DNA of 64,000 nucleotides, taken from Sphingomonas endophytica. Lineage in GTDB: Bacteria > Pseudomonadota > Alphaproteobacteria > Sphingomonadales > Sphingomonadaceae. Position 1 is the first letter of the stretch, and each line of letters starts with the position of its first letter. The notes below the pieces were generated by a model, which ran no database searches, was not told the DNA's origin, and was given only the letters and a program-made list of their open reading frames with translations. Position numbers and translations under genes: made by a program. The stretch lies in contig NZ_JACIJN010000013.1 in NCBI RefSeq assembly GCF_014199415.1, forward strand, positions 1-64,000, given 5' to 3'. Positions 50,017 through 59,195 of this stretch are shown piece by piece.

Positions 50017-50484
50017 TCAATCGTCGCGCGATACCTTTTCGGCACGCTCGTGCCGCTCCTGTGCCTCGACGGTCATCGTCGCGATCGGCCGCGCCTCAAG
50101 CCGCCCGAGGCTGATCGGCTCGCCGGTCACTTCGCAATAGCCATATTCGCCTTCCTCGATGCGCCGCAGCGCGGCGTCGATCTTGGCGATCAGCTTGCGC
50201 TGCCGGTCGCGGGTGCGCAGTTCGAGCGACCAGTCCGCCTCGCTCGACGCGCGGTCGTTGAGATCGGCTTCCCGCAGCGAGTCGACCTGCAGCTGCGACA
50301 GCGTTCCCTGCGCCTCGCGACGGATCGCCTCTTTCCAGGCGAGCAGCTTGTGACGGAAGTACGCCTGCTGGCGCGGGTTCATGAACGGCTCGTCCGCGCT
50401 GGGGCGATAACCGTCCGGCGTCGGGCTGGAGAGCGCCTCCGGCTCGTCAAACGCGTCTTCGACCTGACTCATCACCGTCGCCAT
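50017..50484 (-). CDS. dksA: RNA polymerase-binding transcription factor DksA, cysteine-poor
   Basis: The 155-aa protein works with ppGpp at the RNA polymerase secondary channel. The coiled-coil tip motif DxxDxA is present in DLNDRAS, flanked by EADL and SEADWSLELRTRDRQRK. The C-terminal finger is YGYCEVTGEPISLGRLEARP followed by IATMTVEAQERHE. Only one Cys remains of the four that normally bind zinc, as in other alphaproteobacterial DksA proteins. Function through the coiled coil is expected to be kept. It is monocistronic. Confidence 0.93.
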   Translation of the reverse strand: MATVMSQVEDAFDEPEALSSPTPDGYRPSADEPFMNPRQQAYFRHKLLAWKEAIRREAQGTLSQLQVDSLREADLNDRASSEADWSLELRTRDRQRKLIAKIDAALRRIEEGEYGYCEVTGEPISLGRLEARPIATMTVEAQERHERAEKVSRDD

Positions 50485-50661
50485 GACCTTCTCCCGCCCA
50501 CGTGAAGGATGTCGTCAGCATCTCTGCACGCCCCTTTGGGCGCGCCTATAATCGTCTGATTGATCCTCCACAAGCGAATGACTTGGCCCCGTTCGATCCG
50601 AAGTGTCGCAAGGCTGTACATCGATGCCGACGGGTGACGGACACCCGCCGGCGAGAAGCGA

Positions 50662-51171
50662 TCAGGCCGAGAGCAACGCCTTCTCGATGTCGGGGATCGG
50701 GTGGCCGGTCAGATCCTTGTCGAGCTCACCCGCCAATCGCGCGCTGACCTCCTTGTGATAATGTTTGCGCAGCTCGCCCAAGGTGCGCGGCGGCGCGATC
50801 ACGATCAGCGATTCGAAGTCGTTCGACAGCGCGCGTCGCTTCAGCAGATCGGCGGCATCGGCGGCAAAGCGATCCTCCTCGAGCTGATGGAAATCGGTCT
50901 GCTCGAAGCTGCCGCGCGAGGGCGCGAATTGCGCGCCGCCGCCCTGCGCATGGCCCGAGCCGCCCTGCGCCGCATTGGGCGCCCCGGCCCCGCTCTGCGT
51001 CGACGAGGCGCCGCCCGCGGCGTCGGTCGCCTGATCGCGGGTCGCGGGATTGGCGCGTTCCTCGGCGTGCTCGACCTGCAAGTTCGGGTATTCGGCATCA
51101 CCCTCGTTGCGCAGGAACAGCAGCTTGCGGCCATCGGCGACCAGAACGACCGAATTGTGGGGGACCTGCAT
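50662..51171 (-). CDS. Host attachment protein family (PF10116)
   Basis: The 169-aa protein starts at ATG 51,171 ([20 protein letters not shown]). The family pattern is kept: [17 protein letters not shown] near the start, [20 protein letters not shown] and [20 protein letters not shown]. Residues about 45-85 are a Gly/Ser/Ala-rich low-complexity insert ([20 protein letters not shown]). The family is named after a protein needed for attachment of agrobacteria but resembles the archaeal release-factor/BaeRF fold. Actual role here is unknown. Confidence 0.85.
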   Translation of the reverse strand: MQVPHNSVVLVADGRKLLFLRNEGDAEYPNLQVEHAEERANPATRDQATDAAGGASSTQSGAGAPNAAQGGSGHAQGGGAQFAPSRGSFEQTDFHQLEEDRFAADAADLLKRRALSNDFESLIVIAPPRTLGELRKHYHKEVSARLAGELDKDLTGHPIPDIEKALLSA

Positions 51172-51287
51172 GGACGTTTCTCCTTCTGCTCGTTGCGTCA
51201 CGGGCGAAGAACGCCGCGCGCGCGGCGCGGGTTGCCTCGCGGCGGAGCCGGGTTGCCTCAGCCCGAGCGCGGAGTCATAGCGCGGCC

Positions 51288-52565
51288 ATGCACGACATCC
51301 GCCTGCTCCGCGACGATCCCGCCGCTTTCGATGCCGCCATGGCCAAGCGCGGCCTGCCCGCCAGCGCCGAAACGCTCGTCTCGCTCGACCGCCGCCGTCG
51401 CGAGGCCGCCACCGAAGCGCAGACCGCGCAGGCGCGCCGCAACGAGGCGTCGAAGGCGATCGGCGCGGCCAAGGCGAAGAAGGACGAGGACACCGCCGCC
51501 GCGCTGATGGCGGAGGTGGCGACGCTCAAGGAACGGCTGCCGCAGCTGGAGGCTGAGGAGGCGGAGACGGGACGCGCGCTCGACGCCGCGCTGGCCGCGC
51601 TGCCCAACGTCCCCGCCGCCGACGTGCCGGAGGGCGCGGACGAGGACGACAACCAGCTCGTCCACGAACGCGGGCAGCGCCCCGACTTCGCCTTCACCCC
51701 GCGCGAGCACGATGCGATCGGCCCGGCGCTGGGGCTAGATTTCGAGACCGGTGCGGCGATCGCGGGCGCGCGCTTCACGCTGTTGCGCGGCGACGCGGCG
51801 CGGCTGCAACGCGCGCTCGGGCAGTTCATGCTCGACCGGCTGACCCGCGAGCATGGCTATGAGGAAGTCGCCCCGCCGCTGCTGGTGCGCGACGAGGCGG
51901 TGTTCGGGACCGGGCAATTGCCCAAGTTCGCCGAGGACCTGTTCCGCACCACCGACGGGCGCTGGCTGATCCCGACCGCCGAGGTGTCGCTGACCAATAT
52001 CGTGCGCGAGAAGATCCTCAGCCACGACGTGCTGCCGCTGCGTTTCGCGGCGCTGACGCCGTGCTTCCGTTCCGAGGCGGGTGCGGCGGGGCGCGACACG
52101 CGCGGCTATATCCGCCAGCACCAGTTCGACAAGGTCGAAATGGTGTCGATCGTCGCCCCCGAAGCGAGCGAGGCCGAGCATGAGCGGATGACCGCCTGTG
52201 CCGAGGGCGTGCTGGATGCGCTGGGGCTCGCCTATCGCCGGATGAAATTGTGTACCGGCGACATGGGGTTCACCGCCGCGCGGACCTATGATCTGGAGGT
52301 ATGGCTGCCCGGGCAGCAGCGCTATCGCGAGATTTCGAGCTGCTCGACCTGCACCGATTTCCAGGCGCGGCGGATGAACGCGCGCTATCGCCCCGAAGGC
52401 GAGAAGACGACGCGCTTCGTCCATACGCTCAACGGCTCGGGGCTGGCGGTCGGGCGGACGCTCGTGGCGGTGCTGGAGAATTACCAGCGCGAGGACGGGA
52501 CGGTGACGGTGCCGGAGGTGCTGCGCCCGTATCTCGGCGGGCTCGAATTGCTGGGTGCGCGCTGA
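51288..52565 (+). CDS. serS: Seryl-tRNA synthetase
   Basis: The 425-aa class II synthetase begins [20 protein letters not shown]. Residues about 30-110 form the antiparallel coiled-coil that holds tRNA-Ser ([20 protein letters not shown]). Motif 2 is [20 protein letters not shown] and motif 3 lies in [20 protein letters not shown]. The serine-binding TAEVSLTN is also present. It overlaps surE by one base (TGATG) and heads a chain with surE and a LysM peptidase. Confidence 0.97.
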   Translation: MHDIRLLRDDPAAFDAAMAKRGLPASAETLVSLDRRRREAATEAQTAQARRNEASKAIGAAKAKKDEDTAAALMAEVATLKERLPQLEAEEAETGRALDAALAALPNVPAADVPEGADEDDNQLVHERGQRPDFAFTPREHDAIGPALGLDFETGAAIAGARFTLLRGDAARLQRALGQFMLDRLTREHGYEEVAPPLLVRDEAVFGTGQLPKFAEDLFRTTDGRWLIPTAEVSLTNIVREKILSHDVLPLRFAALTPCFRSEAGAAGRDTRGYIRQHQFDKVEMVSIVAPEASEAEHERMTACAEGVLDALGLAYRRMKLCTGDMGFTAARTYDLEVWLPGQQRYREISSCSTCTDFQARRMNARYRPEGEKTTRFVHTLNGSGLAVGRTLVAVLENYQREDGTVTVPEVLRPYLGGLELLGAR

Positions 52566-53335
52566 TGCGGATCCTGCTTTCGAACGACGATGGCTATCAT
52601 GCGCCGGGGCTGGCGGTGCTGGAGAAGATCGCCGCGCAGCTCTCGGACGACGTCTGGGTCTGCGCGCCGGCCTCCGAGCAATCGGGCACCGGGCGCTCGT
52701 TGACGCTGACGCGGCCGTTGCGGGTCAAGCAGTTCGGCGAGAAGCGCTTTGCGGTCGGCGGCACGCCCACCGATGCGGTGATGTATGCGCTGGCTGAAGT
52801 CATGCGCGACGGGCCGCCCGATCTCATCCTCTCCGGCGTCAACCGCGGCGGCAATATCGCCGAGGACGTGATGTATTCGGGCACCGTCTCGGCGGCGATG
52901 GAGGGCGCGCTGGCCGGCGTGCGCTCGGTCGCGCTCAGCCAGCGCTATGGCCGTCGCGAGCCGGGCGAGGACGTGTCGTTCGCCGCCGCGGAGGAATGGG
53001 GCGCGCGCGTGCTGCGGCCGTTGCTCGACCATGACTGGGCGCCGCGTTCGGTGGTCAACATCAACTTCCCCGAGCCCGAAGCGGGCGCGGTCAAGGGCGT
53101 GCGCGTCGTGCCGCAGGGGCTGCGTGACTACGGGCGGGTGCGCTTCGACCGGCGCACCGACCCGCGCGGCTTCGACTATCACTGGCTGTCGATGGGACGG
53201 GCCGCGCCGGCCGCCGACGACGGCAGCGACCTGACGACGATCACGCAGGGATGGATCACGGTGACGCCGCTCCAGCTCGACCTGACGCTGCATGACTCGC
53301 TCGCGGCGCTCGGCGACGCTTTCGCCGGAGTGTAA
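52565..53335 (+). CDS. surE: 5'-nucleotidase SurE
   Basis: The 256-aa phosphatase removes phosphate from nucleoside monophosphates. [20 protein letters not shown] carries the metal-binding DD pair. APASEQSGTGRSLTLTRPLR and PDLILSGVNRGGNIAEDVMY, with YSGTVSAAMEGALAGVRSVA, are SurE motifs. It starts at ATG 52,565 inside the serS stop. The usual partner pcm (isoaspartyl methyltransferase) is replaced here by the M23 peptidase gene next to it. Confidence 0.95.
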   Translation: MRILLSNDDGYHAPGLAVLEKIAAQLSDDVWVCAPASEQSGTGRSLTLTRPLRVKQFGEKRFAVGGTPTDAVMYALAEVMRDGPPDLILSGVNRGGNIAEDVMYSGTVSAAMEGALAGVRSVALSQRYGRREPGEDVSFAAAEEWGARVLRPLLDHDWAPRSVVNINFPEPEAGAVKGVRVVPQGLRDYGRVRFDRRTDPRGFDYHWLSMGRAAPAADDGSDLTTITQGWITVTPLQLDLTLHDSLAALGDAFAGV

Positions 53336-53341
53336 CGCGGT

Positions 53342-54457
53342 TTGACGCGGCGAGCGGCGAGATCGGCGGCGCTGCTGCTGGTGCTGGCGGGATGCATCCC
53401 CGCCGCCGATCCGCGCTTCCCGCCACCCACGGCCGCGCCGGTTCCTGCCGCCGAGCTGCCTCCCGAACCGCTTTCGGAGCCAGAGCAGGAGCCAACGGTC
53501 GAGGCGCCGCACCCGGCCCGTCCCTCCCGCCCGACCCGCCGCCCGCCCGTCGAGCAACTCGCTGCACCGCGTCCCGCGTGGGAAGCGGCGCCGGTCACCC
53601 CCGACGCGCGGCTGGTCCGCACGCAGGACGTCGTCGTCCGCTCCGGCGACACGCTGAGCGCGATCGCCGAGCGGACCGGCGCGTCGATCACCGCCATCGC
53701 GCGCCGCAACAGGCTATCGTCGCCCTATGCCCTCCGCGCCGGGCAACGGCTGGTGATCCCCGGCGGGCGCTATCACCGCGTCGATCCGGGGCAGACCGGT
53801 ATCGGCATCGCACGGGCTTATGGCGTGCCGTGGAGCGAGGTGGTCGCGGCGAACGACCTGCGCGAACCGTTCGTGCTGGTCACCGGGCAACGCATCCTCA
53901 TTCCGTCGCAGACCGCCTCCGCCGCTGCCCGCTCGGCAGCGTTCACGCTGGATGTCGACACGATCCTCACCGGCGGCGAGCCCGCGGTGGCGAGCGGCCG
54001 CGCGCCGGTCCGTCCGGTCAAAGGCGCGACCAACGTGCCCGCCACCACCGTCCCCGTCGCGCCGCCGAGCGCCGCCCCCGGCCGCTTCATCTGGCCGCTC
54101 ACCGGCCAGATCGTGCGTCGCTTCGGCACGGGGCGCAGCGGCGAGCGCTTCGACGGAATCGAGATCGCCGTACCGTCCGACACCGAGGTGAAAGCGGCGG
54201 CGTCCGGCACGGTCGCCTATGCCGGCGACGGCATCGCCGCGCTGGGCGGGCTCGTCATCGTCAAACATGGCGACAACTGGACCTCGATCTACGGCCACGC
54301 CGGCAAATTACTGGTGCGGCGCGGTCAGGCGGTGACGCGCGGACAGGTGATCGCGCTGAGCGGCGCGACCGGCTTCGCCGACCAGCCCGAGCTGCATTTC
54401 GAGCTGCGCCGCGGCCGCTCCCCCGTCGATCCGGTGACGCAATTGCCGCGCCGCTGA
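53342..54457 (+). CDS. LysM/M23 lipoprotein (NlpD-like murein hydrolase activator)
   Basis: The 371-aa protein is taken from a TTG start at 53,342. Its signal ends in the lipobox LVLAGC near residue 18, so it is an outer-membrane lipoprotein. A Pro-rich linker follows. Two LysM domains lie at about 98-190 (VVRSGDTLSAIAERTGASIT, ALRAGQRLVIPGG, then GQTGIGIARAYGVPWSEVVA). The C-terminal LytM/M23 domain runs from about 240 to 371 (FIWPLTGQIVRRFGTGRSGE, FDGIEIAVP, YGHAGKLLVRRGQ, LHFELRRGRSPVDPV). Some metal-binding His residues look changed, as in NlpD/EnvC activators. surE-nlpD adjacency is well known. Confidence 0.9.
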   Translation: MTRRAARSAALLLVLAGCIPAADPRFPPPTAAPVPAAELPPEPLSEPEQEPTVEAPHPARPSRPTRRPPVEQLAAPRPAWEAAPVTPDARLVRTQDVVVRSGDTLSAIAERTGASITAIARRNRLSSPYALRAGQRLVIPGGRYHRVDPGQTGIGIARAYGVPWSEVVAANDLREPFVLVTGQRILIPSQTASAAARSAAFTLDVDTILTGGEPAVASGRAPVRPVKGATNVPATTVPVAPPSAAPGRFIWPLTGQIVRRFGTGRSGERFDGIEIAVPSDTEVKAAASGTVAYAGDGIAALGGLVIVKHGDNWTSIYGHAGKLLVRRGQAVTRGQVIALSGATGFADQPELHFELRRGRSPVDPVTQLPRR

Positions 54458-54481
54458 CGCGCGTGTAACGACGCCAGCGCT

Positions 54482-55708
54482 ATGACCGTATATCAGTCCG
54501 ACCTGCTCCGCACGCTGACCGCGCGCGGCTACATCCACCAGATGACCGACGCCGCCGCGCTCGACGCGCTGGCTGCCAAGCAGGTCGTGCCCGGCTATAT
54601 CGGCTTCGACCCGACCGCGCCGTCGCTGCACGTCGGCAGCCTGGTGCAGATCATGCTGCTGCGCCGGCTGCAACAGGCCGGGCACAAGCCGGTCGTGCTG
54701 ATGGGCGGCGGCACCGGCAAGATCGGCGACCCGAGCTTCAAGGACGAGGCGCGCAAGCTCAACAGCGACGAGGTGATCGCCGCCAATGTCGCGGGCATCA
54801 AGCGCATCTTCGACCGCTTCCTGACCTTCGGCGACGGCCCGAGCGATGCGGTGATGCTCGACAATGCCGAATGGCTCGACAAGCTCGAATACATTCCCTT
54901 CCTGCGCGAAGTCGGCCAGCATTTCAGCGTCAACCGGATGCTCAGCTTCGACTCGGTCAAGCTGCGGCTCGATCGCGAGCAGTCGCTGTCGTTCCTCGAA
55001 TTCAACTACATGATCCTGCAAGGCTACGACTTCCGCGAGCTGGCGCGGCGCGCGGGCGTGCGACTTCAGATGGGCGGCAGCGATCAATGGGGTAACATCG
55101 TCAACGGCGTCGAGCTGGCGCGGCGGATGGACGGCACCGAGGTGTTCGGCGTGACCACCCCGCTGCTCACCACCGCCTCGGGGGAGAAGATGGGCAAGAC
55201 CGTCGCGGGCGCGGTGTGGCTCCATGAGGACCAGCTGCCGCACTTCGATTACTGGCAATTCTGGCGCAACACCGACGACCGCGACGTCGGCCGCTTCCTG
55301 CGGCTGTTCACCGATCTGCCGCTCGACGAGATCGCGCGGCTGGAGGCGCTGGACGGCGCGGAGATCAACGAGGCCAAGAAGGTGCTCGCCAACGAGGCGA
55401 CCTCGATGTGCCGCGGCCGCGCCGCCGCGGAGGATGCCGCCGAGACCGCGCGCAAGACCTTCGAGGAAGGTGCGAGCGGCGCGGGGCTCCCGTCGATCGT
55501 CGCGCCGGGCGCGACGCCGCTGGTCGACGTGCTGGTGGGGCTCGGCTTCGCGGCCTCGAAGGGCGAGGCGCGGCGGCTCATCAAGGGCGGCGGCGCGCGG
55601 ATCGACGGCGAGAAGGTCGCCGACGAAGCGGCAACGGTCACGGTGACGGACGCGCCGGTGCGCATCTCCGCGGGCAAGAAGCATCATGGGATGGTGAACC
55701 CGGCTTAA
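54482..55708 (+). CDS. tyrS: Tyrosyl-tRNA synthetase
   Basis: The 408-aa class I synthetase charges tRNA-Tyr. The HIGH-type motif is [10 protein letters not shown] and the KMSKS-type loop is [23 protein letters not shown], with Tyr in the recognition helix, and [13 protein letters not shown] bind tyrosine. The C-terminal S4-like domain (about 340-408: [20 protein letters not shown]) is present. Length is normal. It stands 24 bases after the M23 gene. Confidence 0.97.
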   Translation: MTVYQSDLLRTLTARGYIHQMTDAAALDALAAKQVVPGYIGFDPTAPSLHVGSLVQIMLLRRLQQAGHKPVVLMGGGTGKIGDPSFKDEARKLNSDEVIAANVAGIKRIFDRFLTFGDGPSDAVMLDNAEWLDKLEYIPFLREVGQHFSVNRMLSFDSVKLRLDREQSLSFLEFNYMILQGYDFRELARRAGVRLQMGGSDQWGNIVNGVELARRMDGTEVFGVTTPLLTTASGEKMGKTVAGAVWLHEDQLPHFDYWQFWRNTDDRDVGRFLRLFTDLPLDEIARLEALDGAEINEAKKVLANEATSMCRGRAAAEDAAETARKTFEEGASGAGLPSIVAPGATPLVDVLVGLGFAASKGEARRLIKGGGARIDGEKVADEAATVTVTDAPVRISAGKKHHGMVNPA

Positions 55709-55773
55709 CGCCTTCGCTCACGCCACGTTAACCCCGCACACGCGATAAGGCCGGGTTAGCGTAGGAGGAAGAC

Positions 55774-56085
55774 ATGGCCGTACGATCGGCGACGATGGCG
55801 TATGAAGACCGTGTCGAGCCACGCGACGAGACGCTGCATCGCACACGGCTGGGCGTCGCCGGCGGCGAGACGCGGCTGGTGACGATCGTCAACGTGTCGC
55901 CCAACGGCTTCATGGCGCGCAGCGAGGAAGCGATCACGGTTGGCGAGACGGTGACCGTCACCCTGCCCGTCGCGGGCAGCTTCGTCGCCGAGGTGCGTTG
56001 GGCGCTGGGCGGGCGGATCGGCTGCAAGCTGGCGCAGGAAGTGCCGCCGGCCTTGTACCAGTTCGTGCTGGCAGCGATGCGATAG
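55774..56085 (+). CDS. PilZ-domain protein
   Basis: The 103-aa protein has a strong ribosome-binding site GGAGGAA. EDRVEPRDETLHRTRLGVAG contains possible Arg half-site residues, and NVSPNGFMARSEEAITVGET contains the NxSxxG half-site. GSFVAEVRWALGGRIGCKLA ends the barrel. It is probably a c-di-GMP-binding effector. A second PilZ gene at 49,618 and two EAL proteins in this window suggest an active c-di-GMP network. Confidence 0.85.
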   Translation: MAVRSATMAYEDRVEPRDETLHRTRLGVAGGETRLVTIVNVSPNGFMARSEEAITVGETVTVTLPVAGSFVAEVRWALGGRIGCKLAQEVPPALYQFVLAAMR

Positions 56086-56111
56086 CCGACCCGCCGCGGA
56101 CGGCGGGCGGC

Positions 56112-56537
56112 TCAACCGCGCCGAAACACCACCACCCCGATCAGCACCAGTGCGATGCCGGCGAGCTTGGTGAGCGTCACCGACTGCTGCGGCAGCTGTA
56201 ATAGCCCGAAATGGTCGAGCGTCAGCGCGGCGACCAACTGGCTGGCGATCGCGATGCTGAGCGCGGCGGCGATCCCCAGCCGCGGCGCGGCGAAGGCGAG
56301 CGCCGCGACGAACGCCGCGCCGTAGAAGCCGCCCAGCCACGCCCACCACGGCGCGCCCCTCAACGCGGACAGCGGAGTGCGATCAAAGGCCCAGACGATC
56401 AGCAACGCCGCGGTCCCGACGGTGAACGACACCAACGCCGCCAGCCACACCGACCCCGACACTCGCGCGAGGGCGGCATTGGTCGGCGGCTGGATCGCGA
56501 GCCCGAGCCCGGCAAGCACGACGATGATGATCGGCAT
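56112..56537 (-). CDS. DMT/YdcZ-type (DUF606) membrane transporter
   Basis: The 141-aa protein starts at ATG 56,537 (MPIIIVVLAGLGLAIQPPTN). Five TMs are likely: 1-20, 32-52 (VWLAALVSFTVGTAALLIVW), 68-88, 95-115 and 122-139. Residues QPPTNAALARVSG and LVAALTLDHFGLLQLPQQSV match the YdcZ/DUF606 half-transporter family, which probably pairs as a dimer. Substrate unknown. Confidence 0.88.
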   Translation of the reverse strand: MPIIIVVLAGLGLAIQPPTNAALARVSGSVWLAALVSFTVGTAALLIVWAFDRTPLSALRGAPWWAWLGGFYGAAFVAALAFAAPRLGIAAALSIAIASQLVAALTLDHFGLLQLPQQSVTLTKLAGIALVLIGVVVFRRG

Positions 56538-56577
56538 GAGACCCGGCAATCAACTTCTCCTCTTTCCGTCATCGCGA

Positions 56578-56631
56578 GCGTAGCGCAGCCATCCATTGCC
56601 GGACCAGGCACGCCGGATTGCTTCGCTACGC
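56578..56631. repeat. REP-like palindromic repeat between ydcZ-like gene and recG
   Basis: GCGTAGCGCAGCCATCC at 56,578-56,594 is matched by the reverse complement of 56,615-56,631 (GCGTAGCGAAGCAATCC), 15 of 17 bases, around a 20-base centre. One arm of the same family recurs at 62,657-62,680. Such GCGAGCGTAGCGAAGC-type units are dispersed in many alphaproteobacterial genomes. Confidence 0.75.
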
Positions 56632-56647
56632 GCGCCATGGCGTCCAC

Positions 56648-58702
56648 TTACCCGGACCGCAGCAACGCCACGCCCGCATCGCGCTCGAACAGATATAGCG
56701 CAATACGCGCCGCCTGACCGCGCGCGCCGTTCAAACCGCCGTCGCGATCGATCAGCAACCGGGCATCGTCGGTAGCGGCAGGCAGCAGCTCCGACAGCAA
56801 CTCCGGCGTGGCGAGCCGGAACATCGCCTCGCCCGATTGCCGCGTGCCGAGCAACTCGCCAGCCCCCCGCAACCGCAAGTCCTCCTCGGCGATCCGGAAC
56901 CCGTCGTTGGTCTCGCGCATCAACGCCAGCCGCGCACGCGCCGTCTCGCTGAGCGAACCGCCGCGCAGCAACAGGCATACCGAGCGCCCCCCGCCGCGCC
57001 CGACGCGCCCGCGCAACTGGTGCAGCTGCGCCAGCCCGAAACGATCGGCATGTTCGATCACGATCAGCGTGGCGTTAGGGACATCGACTCCGACCTCGAT
57101 CACCGTCGTCGCGACCAGCACGCCGGTCTCGCCGGCCGAGAAGCGCGCCATCACCGCGTCCTTCTCCGCACCCTTCATCCGACCATGAACCAACCCGACG
57201 CGGTCGCCAAACCGGCTTGCCAGCGCGGCGGCGCGGGCCTCGGCGGCTTGCAGGTCGCTGGTTTCACTCTCCTCGACCAGCGGGCAGACCCAATAAGCCT
57301 GCTTGCCCTCCGACAAATGCCGCCCGAGCGCATTGATCACCTCGTCGACGCGTTCCTCCGACAGCACACGCGTCTCGACCGGCTCACGCCCCGGCGGCAT
57401 TTCGTCGAGCCGGCTCTGGTCCATCTCGCCATGCAACGCGAGCGTCAGCGTGCGCGGGATCGGGGTGGCGGTCATCGCCAGCAGGTGCGGCGGGGTGCGG
57501 CCCTTGGCCTGCAACAGCATCCGCTCGGCGACCCCGAAGCGATGCTGTTCGTCGACCACGACCAGCCCAAGGTCGCGGTAGCTGACCGCCTCCTGGAAGA
57601 TCGCATGCGTGCCGACGAGGATATGGATCGATCCGTCGGCCAGCCCCATCAGCGTCGCCTCGCGCGCGCGGCCCTTGTCGCGCCCGGTCAGCACCGCAAT
57701 CTCGACGGGCAGCCCGGCGAGCGTGCGGCGCAGCGTCTCGTAATGCTGGCGCGCGAGGATCTCGGTCGGCGCGAGCATTGCCGCCTGCGCGCCGGCCTCG
57801 ACCGCGATCAGCAGCGCCATCGCCGCCACCAAGGTCTTGCCCGAACCGACATCGCCTTGCAGAAGCCGCAGCATCGGTGCGCTCTGCGCGAGGTCGCCCT
57901 CGATCTCGCGGACGCTGCGCGCCTGCGCCCCGGTGAGCTGATAGGGCAGCCGCAGCAGATCGCGCAGCCGCCCGTCGCCCTGCAACGCACGGCCACGGCG
58001 CTTGCGCGTGTCGGCGCGGACGATCGAAAGCGCGAGCTGGTTGGCGAACACCTCGTCATACGCCAGCCGCGCGCGCGCCACCGTGTCGGCGGGGTCAGCG
58101 TGGAGCCGCGTCATCGCCTCGCGCCATGCGGGCCAGTCGCGCTGCGCCTTGAGGCTCGGCTCGATCCACTCGGGCAGATCGGGCGCGCGCGCCAGCGCCT
58201 GTTCGACGAGCGCGCCGAGCCGCCGCGAGGTCATGCCCTCGGTCAGCGGGTAGATCGCCTCGCGCTCGCGGAAGTCGCCGTCCTCGCCGCCGACTTCCGG
58301 GTGGATGATCTGGAGATCCTGCCCATATTGGTCGAGCCGTCCCGACACCCGCCGCGGCTCGTTGAGCGGCAGCAACTTGCGTACTCGCCCCGAACCGCCG
58401 CCGAAGAACACCAGCGCCACGGTGTTGCCGTGTTGATCGGTCGCGACGACCCGCGTCGGCGCGCGCGGGCTGCTGCTGGTGCGGTAATCGGTCGGGGTCA
58501 GCGTGATCGCGATCGTCCGCCCGACATCGCTCTGCATCAGCTCGTCGCGCGGCCAGCGGTCGACCCAGCCCGAGGGGACGTGGAACAACAGGTCGAGCAC
58601 GCGCGCAATTCCCAGCCGGTCGAGCGGCTTCGCCAGCGCGGGGCCGACGCCCTTCAGCGCCTCCACCTCGGCGAACAACGGATTGAGGATATCGGGTCGC
58701 AT
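56648..58702 (-). CDS. recG: ATP-dependent DNA helicase RecG
   Basis: The 684-aa helicase reverses stalled forks. It starts at ATG 58,702 (MRPDILNPLFAEVEALKGVG). The wedge/OB domain is at about 50-180. The motor starts with RLLQGDVGSGKTLVAAMALL (Walker A). LVVVDEQHRFGVAERMLLQ is motif II, LLAMTATPIPRTLTLALHGE motif III, and FGLAQLHQLRGRVGRGG motif VI. Family length is normal. mfd, with a related motor, lies nearby on the other strand with sdhE between them, a common alphaproteobacterial cluster. Confidence 0.97.
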   Translation of the reverse strand: MRPDILNPLFAEVEALKGVGPALAKPLDRLGIARVLDLLFHVPSGWVDRWPRDELMQSDVGRTIAITLTPTDYRTSSSPRAPTRVVATDQHGNTVALVFFGGGSGRVRKLLPLNEPRRVSGRLDQYGQDLQIIHPEVGGEDGDFREREAIYPLTEGMTSRRLGALVEQALARAPDLPEWIEPSLKAQRDWPAWREAMTRLHADPADTVARARLAYDEVFANQLALSIVRADTRKRRGRALQGDGRLRDLLRLPYQLTGAQARSVREIEGDLAQSAPMLRLLQGDVGSGKTLVAAMALLIAVEAGAQAAMLAPTEILARQHYETLRRTLAGLPVEIAVLTGRDKGRAREATLMGLADGSIHILVGTHAIFQEAVSYRDLGLVVVDEQHRFGVAERMLLQAKGRTPPHLLAMTATPIPRTLTLALHGEMDQSRLDEMPPGREPVETRVLSEERVDEVINALGRHLSEGKQAYWVCPLVEESETSDLQAAEARAAALASRFGDRVGLVHGRMKGAEKDAVMARFSAGETGVLVATTVIEVGVDVPNATLIVIEHADRFGLAQLHQLRGRVGRGGGRSVCLLLRGGSLSETARARLALMRETNDGFRIAEEDLRLRGAGELLGTRQSGEAMFRLATPELLSELLPAATDDARLLIDRDGGLNGARGQAARIALYLFERDAGVALLRSG

Positions 58703-58775
58703 GACTATCTGGAGCCGATACCCTGCCCCGACGGTCGCCGCCAGCGCCCGCCGGTCGTTTTGCATTGGACCTGTG

Positions 58776-59051
58776 ATGGATCACGACATCCGCCTGAAAC
58801 GCCTCCGCTTCCGCGCCTGGCACCGCGGCACGCGCGAGGCCGATCTGATGATCGGCGGCTTCTTCGACGCGCATGGCGCGACATGGAACGCGGAGCAGCT
58901 CGACTGGTTTGAGCGGCTGCTGGAGGAGCAGGACGTCGACATCATGGGCTGGGCGATCGGCTCGCTCCCCTGCCCGGCGGAGTGGGAGGGCGAGATGATG
59001 CAGACGATGCGGAAGGTCGATTTCGTGACGGTGCTCGACACGGGAATGTGA
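58776..59051 (+). CDS. sdhE: FAD assembly factor SdhE
   Basis: The 91-aa protein helps attach FAD to the succinate dehydrogenase flavoprotein. It starts at ATG 58,776. LKRLRFRAWHRGTREADLMI contains the RGxxE FAD-attachment motif (RGTREAD), followed by GFFDAHGATWNAEQLDWFER and EEQDVDIMGWAIG. Divergent from recG. The typical recG-sdhE-mfd order is seen. Confidence 0.93.
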   Translation: MDHDIRLKRLRFRAWHRGTREADLMIGGFFDAHGATWNAEQLDWFERLLEEQDVDIMGWAIGSLPCPAEWEGEMMQTMRKVDFVTVLDTGM

Positions 59052-59062
59052 CCTTCATTTAG

Positions 59063-59186
59063 CCCCTCCCTTTCAAGGGAGGGGTTGGGGTGGGTGAGGC
59101 CTGGCAATACGGCCGCCGCCGCCCCCCGCCCTTGCCGTATCACCCGGACGCCACCCACCCCCTGCCCCTCCCTTGAAAGGGAGGGG
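59063..59186. repeat. Pair of inverted palindromic units between sdhE and mfd
   Basis: Two perfect 22-base palindromes, CCCCTCCCTT-TC-AAGGGAGGGG at 59,063-59,084 and its complement at 59,165-59,186, flank about 80 bases. Each is followed outward-in by a GGGGTGGGTG-type stretch, so the whole is a larger inverted repeat. It resembles a REP doublet (BIME) of sphingomonads. The right-hand unit ends in GGGAGGGG just before the mfd start and supplies its ribosome-binding site. Confidence 0.85.
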
Positions 59187-59195
59187 GGAGATGAA

